This document shows, one piece after another, positions 24,660-35,127 of a DNA stretch of 64,000 bases. A model generated the notes under the pieces. It was not told where the DNA came from. It ran no database searches and saw only the letters and a list, made by a program, of their open reading frames with translations. The DNA lies in the NCBI GenBank assembly GCA_027493525.1, contig JAOSKN010000001.1, forward strand, positions 2,480,001-2,544,000, in the 5' to 3' direction. The DNA is from Planctomycetota bacterium. GTDB lineage: Bacteria > Planctomycetota > SZUA-567 > H5-PLA8. The position numbers were made by a program, and so were the translations under genes. Position 1 is the first letter of the stretch. Each line of letters opens with the position of its first letter.

Positions 24660-26408
24660 ATGAATACTCGGGTCTCAGGTCCCCGTGCCTTCGTGATTCA
24701 CCACGGAGCCACCATCCTGGTCCTGGTTACTCTGGGCGTAATCGCCTATTGGGGGCACCACACGGGTTGGAAGGCCGCGAAATTCTCACAACTTTGGGGT
24801 GGCGAAGCCGCAAAGAAGGAGGACTGGTGCGAGGCCCACAATGTCCCGGACTCGAAATGCCTTGCCTGCCACCCAGAACTGGGCGGTGGCGATCCCAAAG
24901 ATTGGTGCAAAGAGCACGGGGTACCAGAATCCAAGTGCACGGTCTGCCACCCCGAAATTCTTACCAAAGGTAAGGCGGCTGACTGGTGTAAGGAGCACGG
25001 CGTCCCTGAATCTCAGTGCACGCTCTGCCACCCGGAAATCGCGGTCAAGGGCCAACCGCCCTCAGCTGAAAACGCTTCAACGGTCGTGCTCGATCCCACG
25101 GCAAAGCCAGTGCCGAATCCCCTCACTTGCCAAACCCACGCAATCCGAATCCAGTTCGCGTCGGCCGAGGCGGTCCGAAAGGCAGGGGTCAAACTTGAGT
25201 CGGTCCAGGAACGGCCCATGGCCGCATCCCTCATGGCGTCTGGTGAGGTCGAATACGATCAGACTCGCGTCGCCCGTCTCTCCGCGCGCGTGGCTGGCAC
25301 GGTCTGGCGGGTTGAGAAGCAGTTGGGTCAGCAAGTTTCCAAAGGAGAAGTCCTTGCCTTGGTGGATTCCGCCGAAGTGGGCCGAGCCAAGTCAGAGTTT
25401 CTGCAAATGCTTTCGCTTTCGGACGTGAAGTCAAAGGTGCTGCTGCGCCTGCGCTCATCGGTTGAGGAAAGCACACTTTTGGTGAATTTGAAATCAGGGA
25501 CCCTGGACCGGCTGAAAGATTTGGTCAAGGAAGGCTTGAAAACACAGACCGAACTTCGCGAGGCGGAGGGGGCGCTGGTGGAGGCCCGCATTCAAGTTCT
25601 CAAGGCGCAGGCGGAGATCCAAGAGGGTGAAGCTGCGCTGAGGGACGCCCGCGTCCGGTTGCTCAGCGCTCAACTGACGTTGAACAATCTGGGGTTGCCG
25701 GTTCGGATCGAGGAACTGGACGGGATGTCAGAAGAAAAACTGGCTGAGCGAGTGCGCTTCCTTGGCCTACCTGCCGAAATTACGAAAACGCTCGACTCAA
25801 ATACCACGACAGCCAACCTTATCCCCTTGATTGCTCCGTTAGATGGCGTTGTGGTCACTCGTGAAATCGTGGCTGGAGAGCCGGTCGATACATCGAAGAC
25901 GCATTTCATCGTGGCCGATGTGCGCCGCATGTGGGTCATGCTTGACCTGCGGCAAGAGGATTCGTCCAGCATAGCGTTGGGTCAAACGGTCGTCTTCCGT
26001 CCTGATGGAGGCAACGACAGCGCTAGCTCCGGCAAGATCACCTGGATCAGCACGGCGGTCGACGAAAAGACGCGCACCGTGAAGGCCCGAGCGGAGGTTG
26101 AGAATCCCGAAAGCCGCCTGCGCGCCCATACGTTTGGCGCGGGACGAATCGTCATTCACCAGTCGCCCAATGTCGTTGCCGTGCCCAGCGAGGCCATCCA
26201 CTGGGAAGGGTGCTGCCACGTAGTTTTCGTGAGGCTGTCTGATGAGGTTTTTCAGACGCGCAAGGTAAGGCTCGGCGCCAAGAGCGGGGCCTTCACTGAA
26301 ATCGTGGTGGGCGTGTTGCCGGGAGAGGTGGTCGCCACGACCGGTAGCCATGTCCTCATGTCCGATCTTCTGAAAAGCAAGCTCGGCGCGGGCTGTACCG
26401 ATGATTAG
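24660..26408 (+). CDS. CzcB/CusB-like periplasmic adaptor with three metal-binding repeats
   Basis: Encodes 582 residues; ATG 24660 follows GGGAGG, better than the upstream in-frame ATG. An N-terminal membrane anchor (about 15-32) is followed by three repeats of the form DWCxxHxVPxSxCxxCHPE at residues 55-74, 81-100 and 108-127. The rest is a membrane fusion protein: barrel-sandwich (ARVAGTVWRVEKQLGQQV), long coiled coil, then beta-barrel. It links the inner membrane pump CzcA to the outer membrane factor. The repeats are probably metal-capture modules. They resemble the heavy-metal-binding domain motif CPMHPE, and they also match the haem c motif CxxCH. Confidence 0.88.
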   Translation: MNTRVSGPRAFVIHHGATILVLVTLGVIAYWGHHTGWKAAKFSQLWGGEAAKKEDWCEAHNVPDSKCLACHPELGGGDPKDWCKEHGVPESKCTVCHPEILTKGKAADWCKEHGVPESQCTLCHPEIAVKGQPPSAENASTVVLDPTAKPVPNPLTCQTHAIRIQFASAEAVRKAGVKLESVQERPMAASLMASGEVEYDQTRVARLSARVAGTVWRVEKQLGQQVSKGEVLALVDSAEVGRAKSEFLQMLSLSDVKSKVLLRLRSSVEESTLLVNLKSGTLDRLKDLVKEGLKTQTELREAEGALVEARIQVLKAQAEIQEGEAALRDARVRLLSAQLTLNNLGLPVRIEELDGMSEEKLAERVRFLGLPAEITKTLDSNTTTANLIPLIAPLDGVVVTREIVAGEPVDTSKTHFIVADVRRMWVMLDLRQEDSSSIALGQTVVFRPDGGNDSASSGKITWISTAVDEKTRTVKARAEVENPESRLRAHTFGAGRIVIHQSPNVVAVPSEAIHWEGCCHVVFVRLSDEVFQTRKVRLGAKSGAFTEIVVGVLPGEVVATTGSHVLMSDLLKSKLGAGCTDD

Positions 26409-26432
26409 GCAAAGCGAAACGGGGAAGACGCA

Positions 26433-29400
26433 ATGTTGAACTGGATAATCGCCTGGTCGCTACGGCGCCGCGTTCTAGTCATCGCGGCGGCCTTTGGCCT
26501 CGTGGCGCTGGGGGTCTATTCGCTCCTTCATCTTGAGATAGATGCCTTCCCGGATACGACGCCCGTTCAGGTACAGATCAACACGGTGGCTCCGGCACTC
26601 TCGCCGGAAGAAGCCGAACTTCAGATCACCTTCCCCATAGAGCAGGCGATCAGCGGGCTTCCGCGCCTTCAGGAGGTCCGGTCGATCTCCAAATTCGGAC
26701 TCTCCCAGGTGGTGGTGATCTTTGAGGACGGCACCGACATCTACTTCGCCCGGCAGCTCATCCTGGAGCGCCTCAGCACCGTCGAGCTTCCCGAAGGGCT
26801 TCCGCGCCCGGAGATGGGACCCGTTTCAACCGGCCTCGGCGAAGTCTTCCACTATGTTGTCTCCAGCAAGGGGAAGGATCTCACCGAACTGCGCACGATC
26901 CACGACTGGGTCGTCAAGCCATCGATGCGCACCGTTCGAGGGACGGCCGAGATCAATAGTTGGGGCGGATACGAAAAGCAGTACCAGGTCCGCATTGATC
27001 CGGTCCGCTTGGTCAAGCACGACCTGTCCTTCAATGAAGTGGTTGAAGCCGTCACGGCGAACAACCTGAACGTGGGCGGCGGTAACATCCAGGTGTCTGG
27101 CGGGACGCTGCTTGTCCAGGGCCTGGGGCGCACAGCGGACGCCCGCGAGATTGGACAGATCGTCATCGCCGCCAAGGACGGGGTATCGATTCGAGTAAGC
27201 GACGTTGCGGAAGTCGTTGTCGGACATGAGATCCGCCGGGGAGCGGTCACGGCGAACGGGCAGGGGAGGTGGTGCTCGGACTTGGCTTCATGCTCATGGG
27301 CGAGAACAGCCACGAGGTCACCTGGCGCCTCAAGGAGCGGCTCGAAGAGATCAAAAAGACCCTGCCGCCCGGTGTGGCTGTAAAGACTGTGTACGACCGC
27401 ACTGAGCTTGTGGACCAAGTTATAGATACGGTTCGTAAAAACCTGTTCGAGGGCGGGATTTTGGTAATCGCGGTCCTCTTTATCTTTCTTGGAAACCTTC
27501 GTGCCGGAATCATCGTCGCCCTAGCGATTCCCCTTTCGATGCTCTTTGCCTTTTGCGGGATGCTCCGATTCGGCATCGCGGGGAGCCTCCTCAGCCTCGG
27601 CGCCCTCGACTTCGGACTGGTCGTCGATAGCGCCGTCATCATGATCGAGAACGTGGTCCGAAAAATATCCCATGGCGAATCCGGCCGAAGCCGGATTGAC
27701 GTTGTAAGGGACGCCGCAATCGAAGTGCGGGGACCGACGATGTTCGGCGAGCTGATCATCATGATCGTCTATCTGCCAATCCTTACCCTGGAAGGAGTGG
27801 AGGGAAAACTCTTCCGGCCGATGGCGCTTACTGTGATCTTCGCTTTGGTGGGCTCCCTGATCCTCTCGCTTACCCTCATGCCAGTTCTCGCGAGCCTTGC
27901 CTTGCCCAAGCGCATCGAGGAACGAGATCCGCTGCCGGTACGAATCGCGCGCTGGCTCTACGCGCCCGTCCTGCGGTTTGTGCTGGGTCATCGTATGTTG
28001 GTGCTTGGTCTCGCGTTCTGTGGATTGCTGGCGACCGTGATCGTGGGCGGTGGTCTCGGTTCGGAGTTTATTCCCAAACTTTCAGAAGGGGCTCTTGTCG
28101 TGAATGTGATTCGCCTGGCCGGTACCGACCTCGACGAATCTGTCCGCTACAACACCCAAATGGAGAAGGCCGTTCTTGCCGCGTTTCCCGACGAGGTCGA
28201 AAACGTATGGACGCGGATTGGCACGGCGGAGGTAGCGACCGATCCCATGGGCGTGGAGCTGATGGATATGTTCATAACGCTGAAACCTCGGGAGCAGTGG
28301 AAGCTGGCCAAAACCCAGTCGGAACTCGTTACCCTAGTGCAGAAGGAACTAAGAGACATGCCAGGTCAGCGTCTCGCTCTGACACAACCAATCGAGATGC
28401 GTATCAACGAGATGATTTCGGGAGTCCGTTCCGATGTTGCCGTGAAACTTTTTGGCGACGACTTCGACATCCTCGTGGCCAAGGCCCGCGATTTAGAAGG
28501 TGTTTTGCGCTCCATTCCGGGCTGCGTGGACTCCACGACGGAGCAAATTACCGGCCAGCCCGTTCTCCAGATCCGCGTCAAACAGGACCAGATTGCCCGG
28601 TACGGGCTTGCCACGAAGAACGTGCTGGACCTTGTGGAATCCTTGGGCAGCAAGCCGTTGGGGGAGATTGTCGAGGGCCAACTGCGTTTCCCGCTTGTGA
28701 TTCGGCTCCCCGAGAGCATGCGCTCCAGCCCCGAAGCCATCGGGAAAATTACGGTTGCTTCGGCTTCGGGAGAGCGGATTCCCCTTTCGCGCCTTGCTTC
28801 GATAGAGATCGTCGAAGGTCCCTCCACCATTACCCGGGAATGGGGCCGGCGCAGAATCACCATCCAGTGCAACGTGCGGGGGCGGGATGTAGGAAGTTTC
28901 GTTGCGGAGGCACAGCAAAAGATCGCGGAGCGAGTCCAACTCCCTCCGGGCCGGTACCATCTGGAATGGGGCGGCCAGTTTGAAAACCTGGAGCGGGCAC
29001 GTACCCGACTTATGTTTGTGGTCCCACTCGCACTGGGCCTTATCTTCGCACTCCTCTACATATCCTTTTCTTCAATGCGCCTCGCGCTCCTCGTCTTCAG
29101 CGGCGTGCCCTTGGCCGTGACGGGCGGTGTGGCGGCCTTGTGGTTGCGGGAGATGCCCTTCTCGATTTCGGCAGGCATTGGATTCATAGCGCTTTCTGGG
29201 GTCGCCGTGCTTAACGGGCTCGTAATGGTCACGTTCATCCGGCAGCTCCGACAAGGAGGTCTCGGCCTTGGAGATGCTATCCTTGAAGGTTCGCTGGTCA
29301 GGTTACGGCCCGTGCTGATGACGGCCCTCGTGGCCGCGCTTGGGTTCGTCCCCATGGCGTTCGCTACCGGCATTGGGGCTGAAGTTCAGAAACCGCTCGC

Positions 29401-29566
29401 GACGGTCGTGATCGGAGGCATCATCAGCAGCACCTTGTTGACGTTGGTTGTATTACCGGTGCTCTACGGATGGTTTGAGCCCCGGACAACCGTAGAAGAG
29501 GAATCGGAGCGGTCCGAAGGACCCCAGCACGTGGCTGAGGCCCCGGCCGCTCAGGGCACGAAATGA
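26433..29566 (+). CDS. czcA: CzcA-like heavy-metal RND efflux pump, frameshifted in this sequence
   Basis: The two halves together give about 1044 residues, the normal length of the HME-RND family. The first frame runs to 27383 but stops being protein-like after 27262; the second carries the rest to 29566. Adding one G to the run at 27263-27266 gives TANGQGEVVLGLGFMLMGE, an exact RND continuation. The TM4 motif LDFGLVVDSAVIMIEN carries the proton-relay Asp and fits divalent-cation pumps (zinc, cobalt, cadmium) better than CusA. It lies 25 bases after the adaptor gene and overlaps the next frame at ATGA. The shift is probably a sequencing error, but a true mutation is not excluded. Confidence 0.88.
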
Positions 29567-29589
29567 ACACCATTCATGAGGAGGTTTCC

Positions 29590-29955
29590 ATGGAGTCGAA
29601 ACATTGGGTTCAGGCTATCGCGTGCATCATAGTTTTGTTGCTGGCCGTGGCAGTGGGTGGTTGTGGGAGCGGATCTTCGCCGAAGTCCGAGAACCCTGGC
29701 GACAAAGTAAAGACCGCTCCAACCGCGGAGAAGTCCAAGGAGCCTCTTGTGCCAAAGTCGCAGATTGTGGACTGGTGTGGAGAGCACGGAGTTCCAGAGT
29801 CGGTCTGCACTCGGTGCAACGATAACCTTATCGCCGAGTTCAAGAAGAAGGGCGACTGGTGCGCAAAACATAATCTTCCGGACTCACACTGCATAACCTG
29901 CCATCCGGAATTGAAGGCGAAGTTTGAGGCGATGGCCCCAAAGAAGACGGAATAG
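29590..29955 (+). CDS. Lipoprotein with two DWC-type metal-binding repeats
   Basis: Encodes 121 residues; ATG 29590 follows GAGGAGG, whereas the ATG at 29563 overlapping the czcA stop has no such site. A lipoprotein signal ends in AVGGC (lipidated Cys25). Two repeats follow: DWCGEHGVPESVCTRCND and DWCAKHNLPDSHCITCHPE. They match the three in the adaptor protein encoded upstream. It is probably a periplasmic metal-binding protein that delivers ions to the efflux complex. The repeat match is seen; the chaperone role is inference. Confidence 0.78.
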   Translation: MESKHWVQAIACIIVLLLAVAVGGCGSGSSPKSENPGDKVKTAPTAEKSKEPLVPKSQIVDWCGEHGVPESVCTRCNDNLIAEFKKKGDWCAKHNLPDSHCITCHPELKAKFEAMAPKKTE

Positions 29956-30045
29956 CCTTGCGGGTTGCATCTTAACGTAGTGACGACTTCCTTGCTGAAG
30001 CATGGAAGTACGACTTATTTTGATTGCAGGGGGGATGGCGTCGTC

Positions 30046-31470
30046 ATGTTCCGATTGAAACTTCTCCTTATTGCTCTCGTATTATTGGGGGCTTCTTCCG
30101 GCTGCATGAAATACTCGCCCGCACCTTTGGTGCCGGATGAAGTAGTTCAGCGCGTGGAAATTTCACGTCAGCAGCCTGATGGAGATCCCGCGAAGGCCGC
30201 AGAATCCGGCCCGCAAGTATTCGATTTCCCGCGCGCCGTCGAGTGGATGGCCACTCATGGACCGGCACTAAAGGAAGCTCGGGCGGAATTCGAGACTGCG
30301 CGGGCTTTGGCCAAAGTCAAGACTCCATTGCCCAACCCGGCGTTGGAGATCGGACCGAATTACGGCTTCGGACCGGACGTGGCCAAGCTCTATAGGGTCC
30401 AGCCCTTCGGCTCGATAGGATTCACGATTCCGACCGCTGGTAAGCGGAGGAAACAGGACGAGTTGAACCGCGTCCGTGCAGAGCTCCTCTTTATCCAGAT
30501 GCAGGCTAAACACCGCGAGCTCTACCTGGGCCTGCGCCTTCTTTATTCGCAGTGGATTCTGACCCGCGAGCGACTGGAAGCTAGAAAGAAGATCGCGGAG
30601 TCGGCCGAGAAGTCAGCTAATATGAGCAAAAAGCTCGTGCAGGGCGGTTTTGCAAATGCTCTCGATCTCGGTCTGCTTGAATTGGAAGCGGCGCGCATCC
30701 GGACTGAAGCGCTCGACGCAGAACGGGAACTGGCCGCCGTGGAAGGCGAAATGTCCGAGACCATAGGTGTGAACGCCGGGCAGTTCATGGCACCCCCCGA
30801 GCCCGCACTGCCCGCAATTCCCGAGGCAACTCAGGAAATTGCGGAACTGCGCGAGATCATGGTGGCGAATCATCCCGAGTTGGCTCGTCTCCGGGCGCAA
30901 TACGAAGTTGCCGAAGCCGAATTGCGCCTGGAGGTTGCCAAGCAATACCCGGATTTCCATTTTGGCCCGAGTTTTGAGCGGGAGACCGGCGAAAAGAAAA
31001 CGGTCCTGGGCCTCACACTCGGCATCGACATCCCCCTTTTCGACCGGAACCAGCAGGGCATCGCATCTTCCAAGAAGCGTCGGGAGGAAATTCGCACAAA
31101 GTACGAAGCCGCCGCCAACCGCGCTTTGGCCTCCCTTGAAAAGACCTGGCGAAGCATCCAACTGGTCAATGAGAAGTTGAAGTTACTGAAGAACACCTTG
31201 CTCCCCAAGGCCAACGCGAACCTCGAACTCGCCCGCAAGTCCTTGGAGACTGGCGCAACGGATGCCCTTCGATTCCTTGAGACCGAGCGCGGCCAGCGCG
31301 CCGTGCTGATCGAGGCACTGGATACGGAGCTCTCGGTCCGGGAGGCTTGGGTGGATTTGGAACAAGCCGTGGGGCTTCCGCTCGTTCTGTTCCCTGGAGA
31401 AAAGAAGGAGACCGTGCCGGAACTGAACGAAGGAAAAAACTCTCCCATTGATGCGAACCCCAAGCGATGA
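30046..31470 (+). CDS. CzcC-like outer membrane efflux protein
   Basis: Encodes 474 residues. The N-terminus is a lipoprotein-type signal (LVLLGASSGC). The body has the long alpha-helical, coiled-coil pattern of the TolC/OEP family, with two homologous halves (for example ALAKVKTPLPNPALEIGP and VAKQYPDFHFGP). ATG 30046 is chosen because the signal peptide starts there; a G-rich tract lies about 11 bases upstream. It completes the CzcCBA efflux channel across the outer membrane. Its end overlaps the P-type ATPase start by four bases. Confidence 0.88.
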   Translation: MFRLKLLLIALVLLGASSGCMKYSPAPLVPDEVVQRVEISRQQPDGDPAKAAESGPQVFDFPRAVEWMATHGPALKEARAEFETARALAKVKTPLPNPALEIGPNYGFGPDVAKLYRVQPFGSIGFTIPTAGKRRKQDELNRVRAELLFIQMQAKHRELYLGLRLLYSQWILTRERLEARKKIAESAEKSANMSKKLVQGGFANALDLGLLELEAARIRTEALDAERELAAVEGEMSETIGVNAGQFMAPPEPALPAIPEATQEIAELREIMVANHPELARLRAQYEVAEAELRLEVAKQYPDFHFGPSFERETGEKKTVLGLTLGIDIPLFDRNQQGIASSKKRREEIRTKYEAAANRALASLEKTWRSIQLVNEKLKLLKNTLLPKANANLELARKSLETGATDALRFLETERGQRAVLIEALDTELSVREAWVDLEQAVGLPLVLFPGEKKETVPELNEGKNSPIDANPKR

Positions 31471-33629
31471 AATTCCAGATTCGTGGGATGGACTGTGCCG
31501 AAGAAGTCGCGGTGCTGAAACGCGAGGTTGGTCCGCTTGTCGGCGGTGAGGCCAACCTTTCTTTTGATATTCTGAATGGCGTCATGACCGTGCAGGCCAA
31601 GGCATTCATTTTGCCCAACGATGTAATTGCGGCGGTGGAGCGCACCGGGATGCACGCCGAGCCGTGGAGCGAGGCCCGCGAAATCCCTGCCGGTGGATTC
31701 TGGTCCCGTCATAGACGTATCTTTCTCACTGCCGCAAGCGGATCGTTGGCGGCCGCGGGCTTCATTGCACATTCCACGTTGGCTGGCGGATTCAGCAATG
31801 CGCTCGGTCTCGATGCGCCGGGCCACGAGCAGGCTCCCCCTATTCTGGCGCAGGTTCTTTACGCACTGAGCATCCTGGCCGGAGCCTGGCAAGTGCTGCC
31901 CAAAGCATGGCTTGCCTTGCGGCGTCTGCGGCCGGACATGAACGCCTTGATGACGTTCGCGGTCATTGGTGCGGTTTGCATTGGTGAATGGTTTGAGGCG
32001 GCAACGGTCGCGTTTCTGTTTGCCGTCTCCCTGCTTCTCGAATCCTGGAGTGTGGATCGGGCGCGGAAAGCCGTTGCTGCCCTGATGAAGCTCTCGCCCG
32101 AGTTTGCGCGAGTAAAATCCGCAAACGGCCAAGAGAAAAACGTCGCGCCTGAGCAGGTTGAGATCGGCGCAAAAGTCGTGGTTCGGCCGGGCGACAAAGT
32201 TCCGCTCGATGGCCGGGTCGTGGAAGGTAGCAGCGCGGTAAACCAGGCGCCCATCACCGGGGAGAGCGCCCCAGTGCCGAAGGCCCCGGGCGATCCAGTC
32301 TTCGCGGGCTCCATCAACGGTGATGGTCTGATTGTAATTGAAACTACCAAATCGGCCCAAGATACGACGCTTGCCCGGATCATAAGAATGGTGGGCGAGG
32401 CGCAATCTCGGCGGGCGCCATCGGAGCAGTGGGTTGAGAAGTTTGCGAGGTTTTACACTCCTATAGTCCTTGCGCTTGCTGTCCTCATTGCCGTTGCCCC
32501 GCCCGTTTTTCTTGGCCAATCGTGGTCTGAGTGGATTTACCGTGGGCTGGTATTGCTTGTCATTGGCTGTCCGTGCGCGTTGGTGATCTCGACGCCGGTA
32601 AGCATCGTCGCTGCCATGGCCGCGGCTGCACGGAACGGCGTGCTGGTCAAGGGCGGCGTGTACATAGAAGCCCCGGCGAATATCAAGGCGCTGGCCTTCG
32701 ACAAGACGGGCACGCTTACGCAGGGTAAGCCGACTGTTATCGAAGTTATTCCGCTGAGCGGGCACAGCGAACGTGAACTGCTTGAGCGCGTGGCGGCCAT
32801 CGAAGCCAACGCCAACCATCCTTTGGCGCATGCCATCGTTGCTCACGCAATGGCAAAGGGCGTACCCGCCGTGCCCGGAAGCGATTTCCAGATCATTCAA
32901 GGGAAAGGCGCGAGCGCTCGATTCAATGGCAGATCGTTCTGGCTCGGATCGCACCGTTATCTGGAAGAGCGTGGCCAGGAGACGCCGGATGTGCATGACC
33001 GGCTGGAGGCGATGACCCGTGCCGGACAGACGGTCGTGGTCGTCGGCAATGAGACCCATGTATGCGGGCTGATCGCTGCGGCGGATACCGTGCGTCCGGA
33101 GGCCAAGGCGGCAATCGAATCGCTCCGAGCGCTTGGGCTCACTCACCTCGTCATGTTGACGGGAGATAATCAGGGTACTGCGGAAGCAATCGCGAAGGAT
33201 TCAGGCATTGATGCGTTTCAAGCCGAGCTTCTCCCCGAGGATAAGGTTAAGGCCGTAGAGGCCCTTGTTGAGAAGTATGGCCACGTGGCGATGGTGGGCG
33301 ATGGCATTAACGATGCGCCGGCCTTGGGACGCGCCAGCATTGGGATTGCCATGGGCGCCGCAGGCAGCGACGCGGCCATTGAGACCGCTGACATCGCCCT
33401 GATGTCCGACGATCTTTCCAAACTGCCTTGGCTGGTCGGGCATTCGCGGCGCACCCTCAGCATCATCCGGCAAAACATTTCTGCCGCGCTGGGCATAAAA
33501 GCAATCTTCGTGATCCTGACGCTTTTGGGAATGTCTTCGCTTTGGCTGGCCATCGCGGCCGACATGGGTGTTTCGCTGCTTGTCGTTTTCAACGGCTTGC
33601 GGTTATTAAACGTAGCTGGAGTGGAATGA
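31467..33629 (+). CDS. Heavy-metal translocating P-type ATPase (Zn/Cd/Pb type)
   Basis: Encodes 720 residues. A short N-terminal HMA-like domain has GMDCAEE (Cys10), with Glu in place of the second Cys. The transmembrane metal site is CPC (GCPCALVIS), the phosphorylation site DKTGTLTQGKP, the phosphatase motif TGES and the hinge GDGINDAP. The pattern fits the P1B-2 ZntA/CadA class. The ATG overlaps the stop of the outer membrane factor gene (ATGA), so the two are coupled. It moves cytoplasmic zinc, cadmium or lead into the periplasm, where CzcCBA can expel it. Confidence 0.92.
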   Translation: MKFQIRGMDCAEEVAVLKREVGPLVGGEANLSFDILNGVMTVQAKAFILPNDVIAAVERTGMHAEPWSEAREIPAGGFWSRHRRIFLTAASGSLAAAGFIAHSTLAGGFSNALGLDAPGHEQAPPILAQVLYALSILAGAWQVLPKAWLALRRLRPDMNALMTFAVIGAVCIGEWFEAATVAFLFAVSLLLESWSVDRARKAVAALMKLSPEFARVKSANGQEKNVAPEQVEIGAKVVVRPGDKVPLDGRVVEGSSAVNQAPITGESAPVPKAPGDPVFAGSINGDGLIVIETTKSAQDTTLARIIRMVGEAQSRRAPSEQWVEKFARFYTPIVLALAVLIAVAPPVFLGQSWSEWIYRGLVLLVIGCPCALVISTPVSIVAAMAAAARNGVLVKGGVYIEAPANIKALAFDKTGTLTQGKPTVIEVIPLSGHSERELLERVAAIEANANHPLAHAIVAHAMAKGVPAVPGSDFQIIQGKGASARFNGRSFWLGSHRYLEERGQETPDVHDRLEAMTRAGQTVVVVGNETHVCGLIAAADTVRPEAKAAIESLRALGLTHLVMLTGDNQGTAEAIAKDSGIDAFQAELLPEDKVKAVEALVEKYGHVAMVGDGINDAPALGRASIGIAMGAAGSDAAIETADIALMSDDLSKLPWLVGHSRRTLSIIRQNISAALGIKAIFVILTLLGMSSLWLAIAADMGVSLLVVFNGLRLLNVAGVE

Positions 33630-33784
33630 CCGTCCGAATTGCTCAAAAAGGAGATTTGCGTGCTGATAGCGTGCACTTGAACGAATTGAAATCTTCTAAC
33701 GTGTTGAGTAGAAAGGCATCTGGAGGATTGTGTGGGCCTTCGATTCCCGCCGCCTCCACCAACTGCCGTGCTCTGGGCGCGCGA

Positions 33785-35020
33785 CTACTCTTGCACGCAG
33801 TAGAGGCAGTCTTCGCCGCGAAGCAGCAGGCGGGGGCCGGCGGGGACCGGGCAGCCGCCGGCGCCGCTGGAGAGGGCGTTGCGCTTTACTTCCTTATATT
33901 CCTTGCCCGGTTCAATCACGAACAGGTCGCCCTTGTCGTTCGAGAAGAGAATGTGCTTCCCGGCGAGCGTGGGGCTGGGGTAGATGTTGGCTTCCTTGTC
34001 GCCGCCCGCGGTGACCGGAATCCCGGTCTCCTTGGTGTAGACCTCCTTCCCGGTCGCGGCGTCGAGCACGTGCAGGACGCCGTAGTTGTTCATGCTGTAG
34101 AGCAGGCCGTCGTGGACGAGGGGTGAGGCAAAGGTTTCGCCGTCGAGTTCGGCTTCCCAAAGCGTCTTCGTGTCGGCGAGGTCGCCCTTGAGCGCGTCCG
34201 GGAGCTTGACGGCCTTGGCCTCCAACTCGGCGAAATAGACGACGCCGTCCTTGACCACGGGCGAAGTGTTGGTGAGTTCGACGCCGATCGCCTTAGCCAG
34301 GACCTTGCCGTCGGCGACGCGCACGAGGCAGCCGTTCGGCGTGACGGCCACGTCCACCTCGCCAATCTTCGCGGCGACCGGCGAGCCGTAGGTGGCCGCG
34401 GCGTCCTTGGCCTCCCAGAGCGGCTTGCCGTTCTTCGCGTCCAGCGCGACGAGGTGCGCCATCTGCACCAGCAGCTTGTCGCCGACCAGGATCGGCGAGG
34501 CGCTGCGGCCGTGCTCCAGGGTCAGTTCCTGTGAGACCACCGTGGTCCAGTTCTTCTTGCCCGCGTGGTCCAGGGAGGCGACCAGGCCGGAGTTCAGGAC
34601 CACGTAGACGCTCCGGCCGTCGCAGACCGGGGTGGGCGCGGCGTTCCCGGCTTCGGCGACGCGTTTCTCGAGTTTCTCGCGCTCGGCTTCGGGTAGGTCG
34701 GCGGCTTCGAGATTGATCGTCCAAAGCACCTTCCCGTCGGCGAGGTTGATGCCGGAGACCTCGTTGGGCTCGCAGACGACGAAGGCCCTGCCGCCGGCGA
34801 CGACGGGAGAGGCGTACCCGGTCGTGCCAAGTTCGGCGATCCACTTCACGTTCTTCTCGTCGCTCCATTCGACGGGCGGCGCGGCGTCGGGATTAAGGCC
34901 CTGCCCGTTGCCCCGCCAGCCCGAGGGCTGCGAATCCTTCGCGGGCGCGGGCTCTTCGGCGTGGACCGAGACCAGCGGCAGGGCCAGGGCGATCAGGAGC
35001 GAGGCGAGCCGGGGCGTCAT
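33785..35020 (-). CDS. Secreted PQQ-like beta-propeller protein
   Basis: Encodes 411 residues. A signal peptide (LLIALALPLVSVHA) precedes repeated blades of the type W-x-A-ELGTTGYASPVVAGGRAFVV and LDAATGKEVY, the PQQ/BamB-like seven- or eight-blade propeller. Such proteins are very common in planctomycetes. No enzyme residues can be assigned. Cys residues near the C-terminus (CPVPAG, CLYC) may form a disulphide. GAGGAG lies upstream of the ATG. It lies just downstream of a larger relative on the same strand and probably forms an operon with it. Confidence 0.82.
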   Translation of the reverse strand: MTPRLASLLIALALPLVSVHAEEPAPAKDSQPSGWRGNGQGLNPDAAPPVEWSDEKNVKWIAELGTTGYASPVVAGGRAFVVCEPNEVSGINLADGKVLWTINLEAADLPEAEREKLEKRVAEAGNAAPTPVCDGRSVYVVLNSGLVASLDHAGKKNWTTVVSQELTLEHGRSASPILVGDKLLVQMAHLVALDAKNGKPLWEAKDAAATYGSPVAAKIGEVDVAVTPNGCLVRVADGKVLAKAIGVELTNTSPVVKDGVVYFAELEAKAVKLPDALKGDLADTKTLWEAELDGETFASPLVHDGLLYSMNNYGVLHVLDAATGKEVYTKETGIPVTAGGDKEANIYPSPTLAGKHILFSNDKGDLFVIEPGKEYKEVKRNALSSGAGGCPVPAGPRLLLRGEDCLYCVQE

Positions 35021-35127
35021 GTTCGGGAAATCTCCTCAAGCCGCCGGGGACGAATAGCGCGACGAGTCCTGAAGAGAATAGGAAGGCCTCCCGTTCGGCG
35101 CCAATCGCTTTTTTCGTGGGCCGGGGA

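Noticed and set aside
24727..25040. Multihaem cytochrome reading of the CxxCH repeats
   Set aside because: CxxCH occurs, but always within DWC...CxxCHPE in an RND metal-efflux adaptor. Metal binding is the simpler explanation, though haem was not formally excluded.
30870..33146. 758-codon minus-strand frame opposite the efflux protein and P-type ATPase genes
   Set aside because: The plus-strand proteins carry unmistakable motifs; the antisense product matches nothing.
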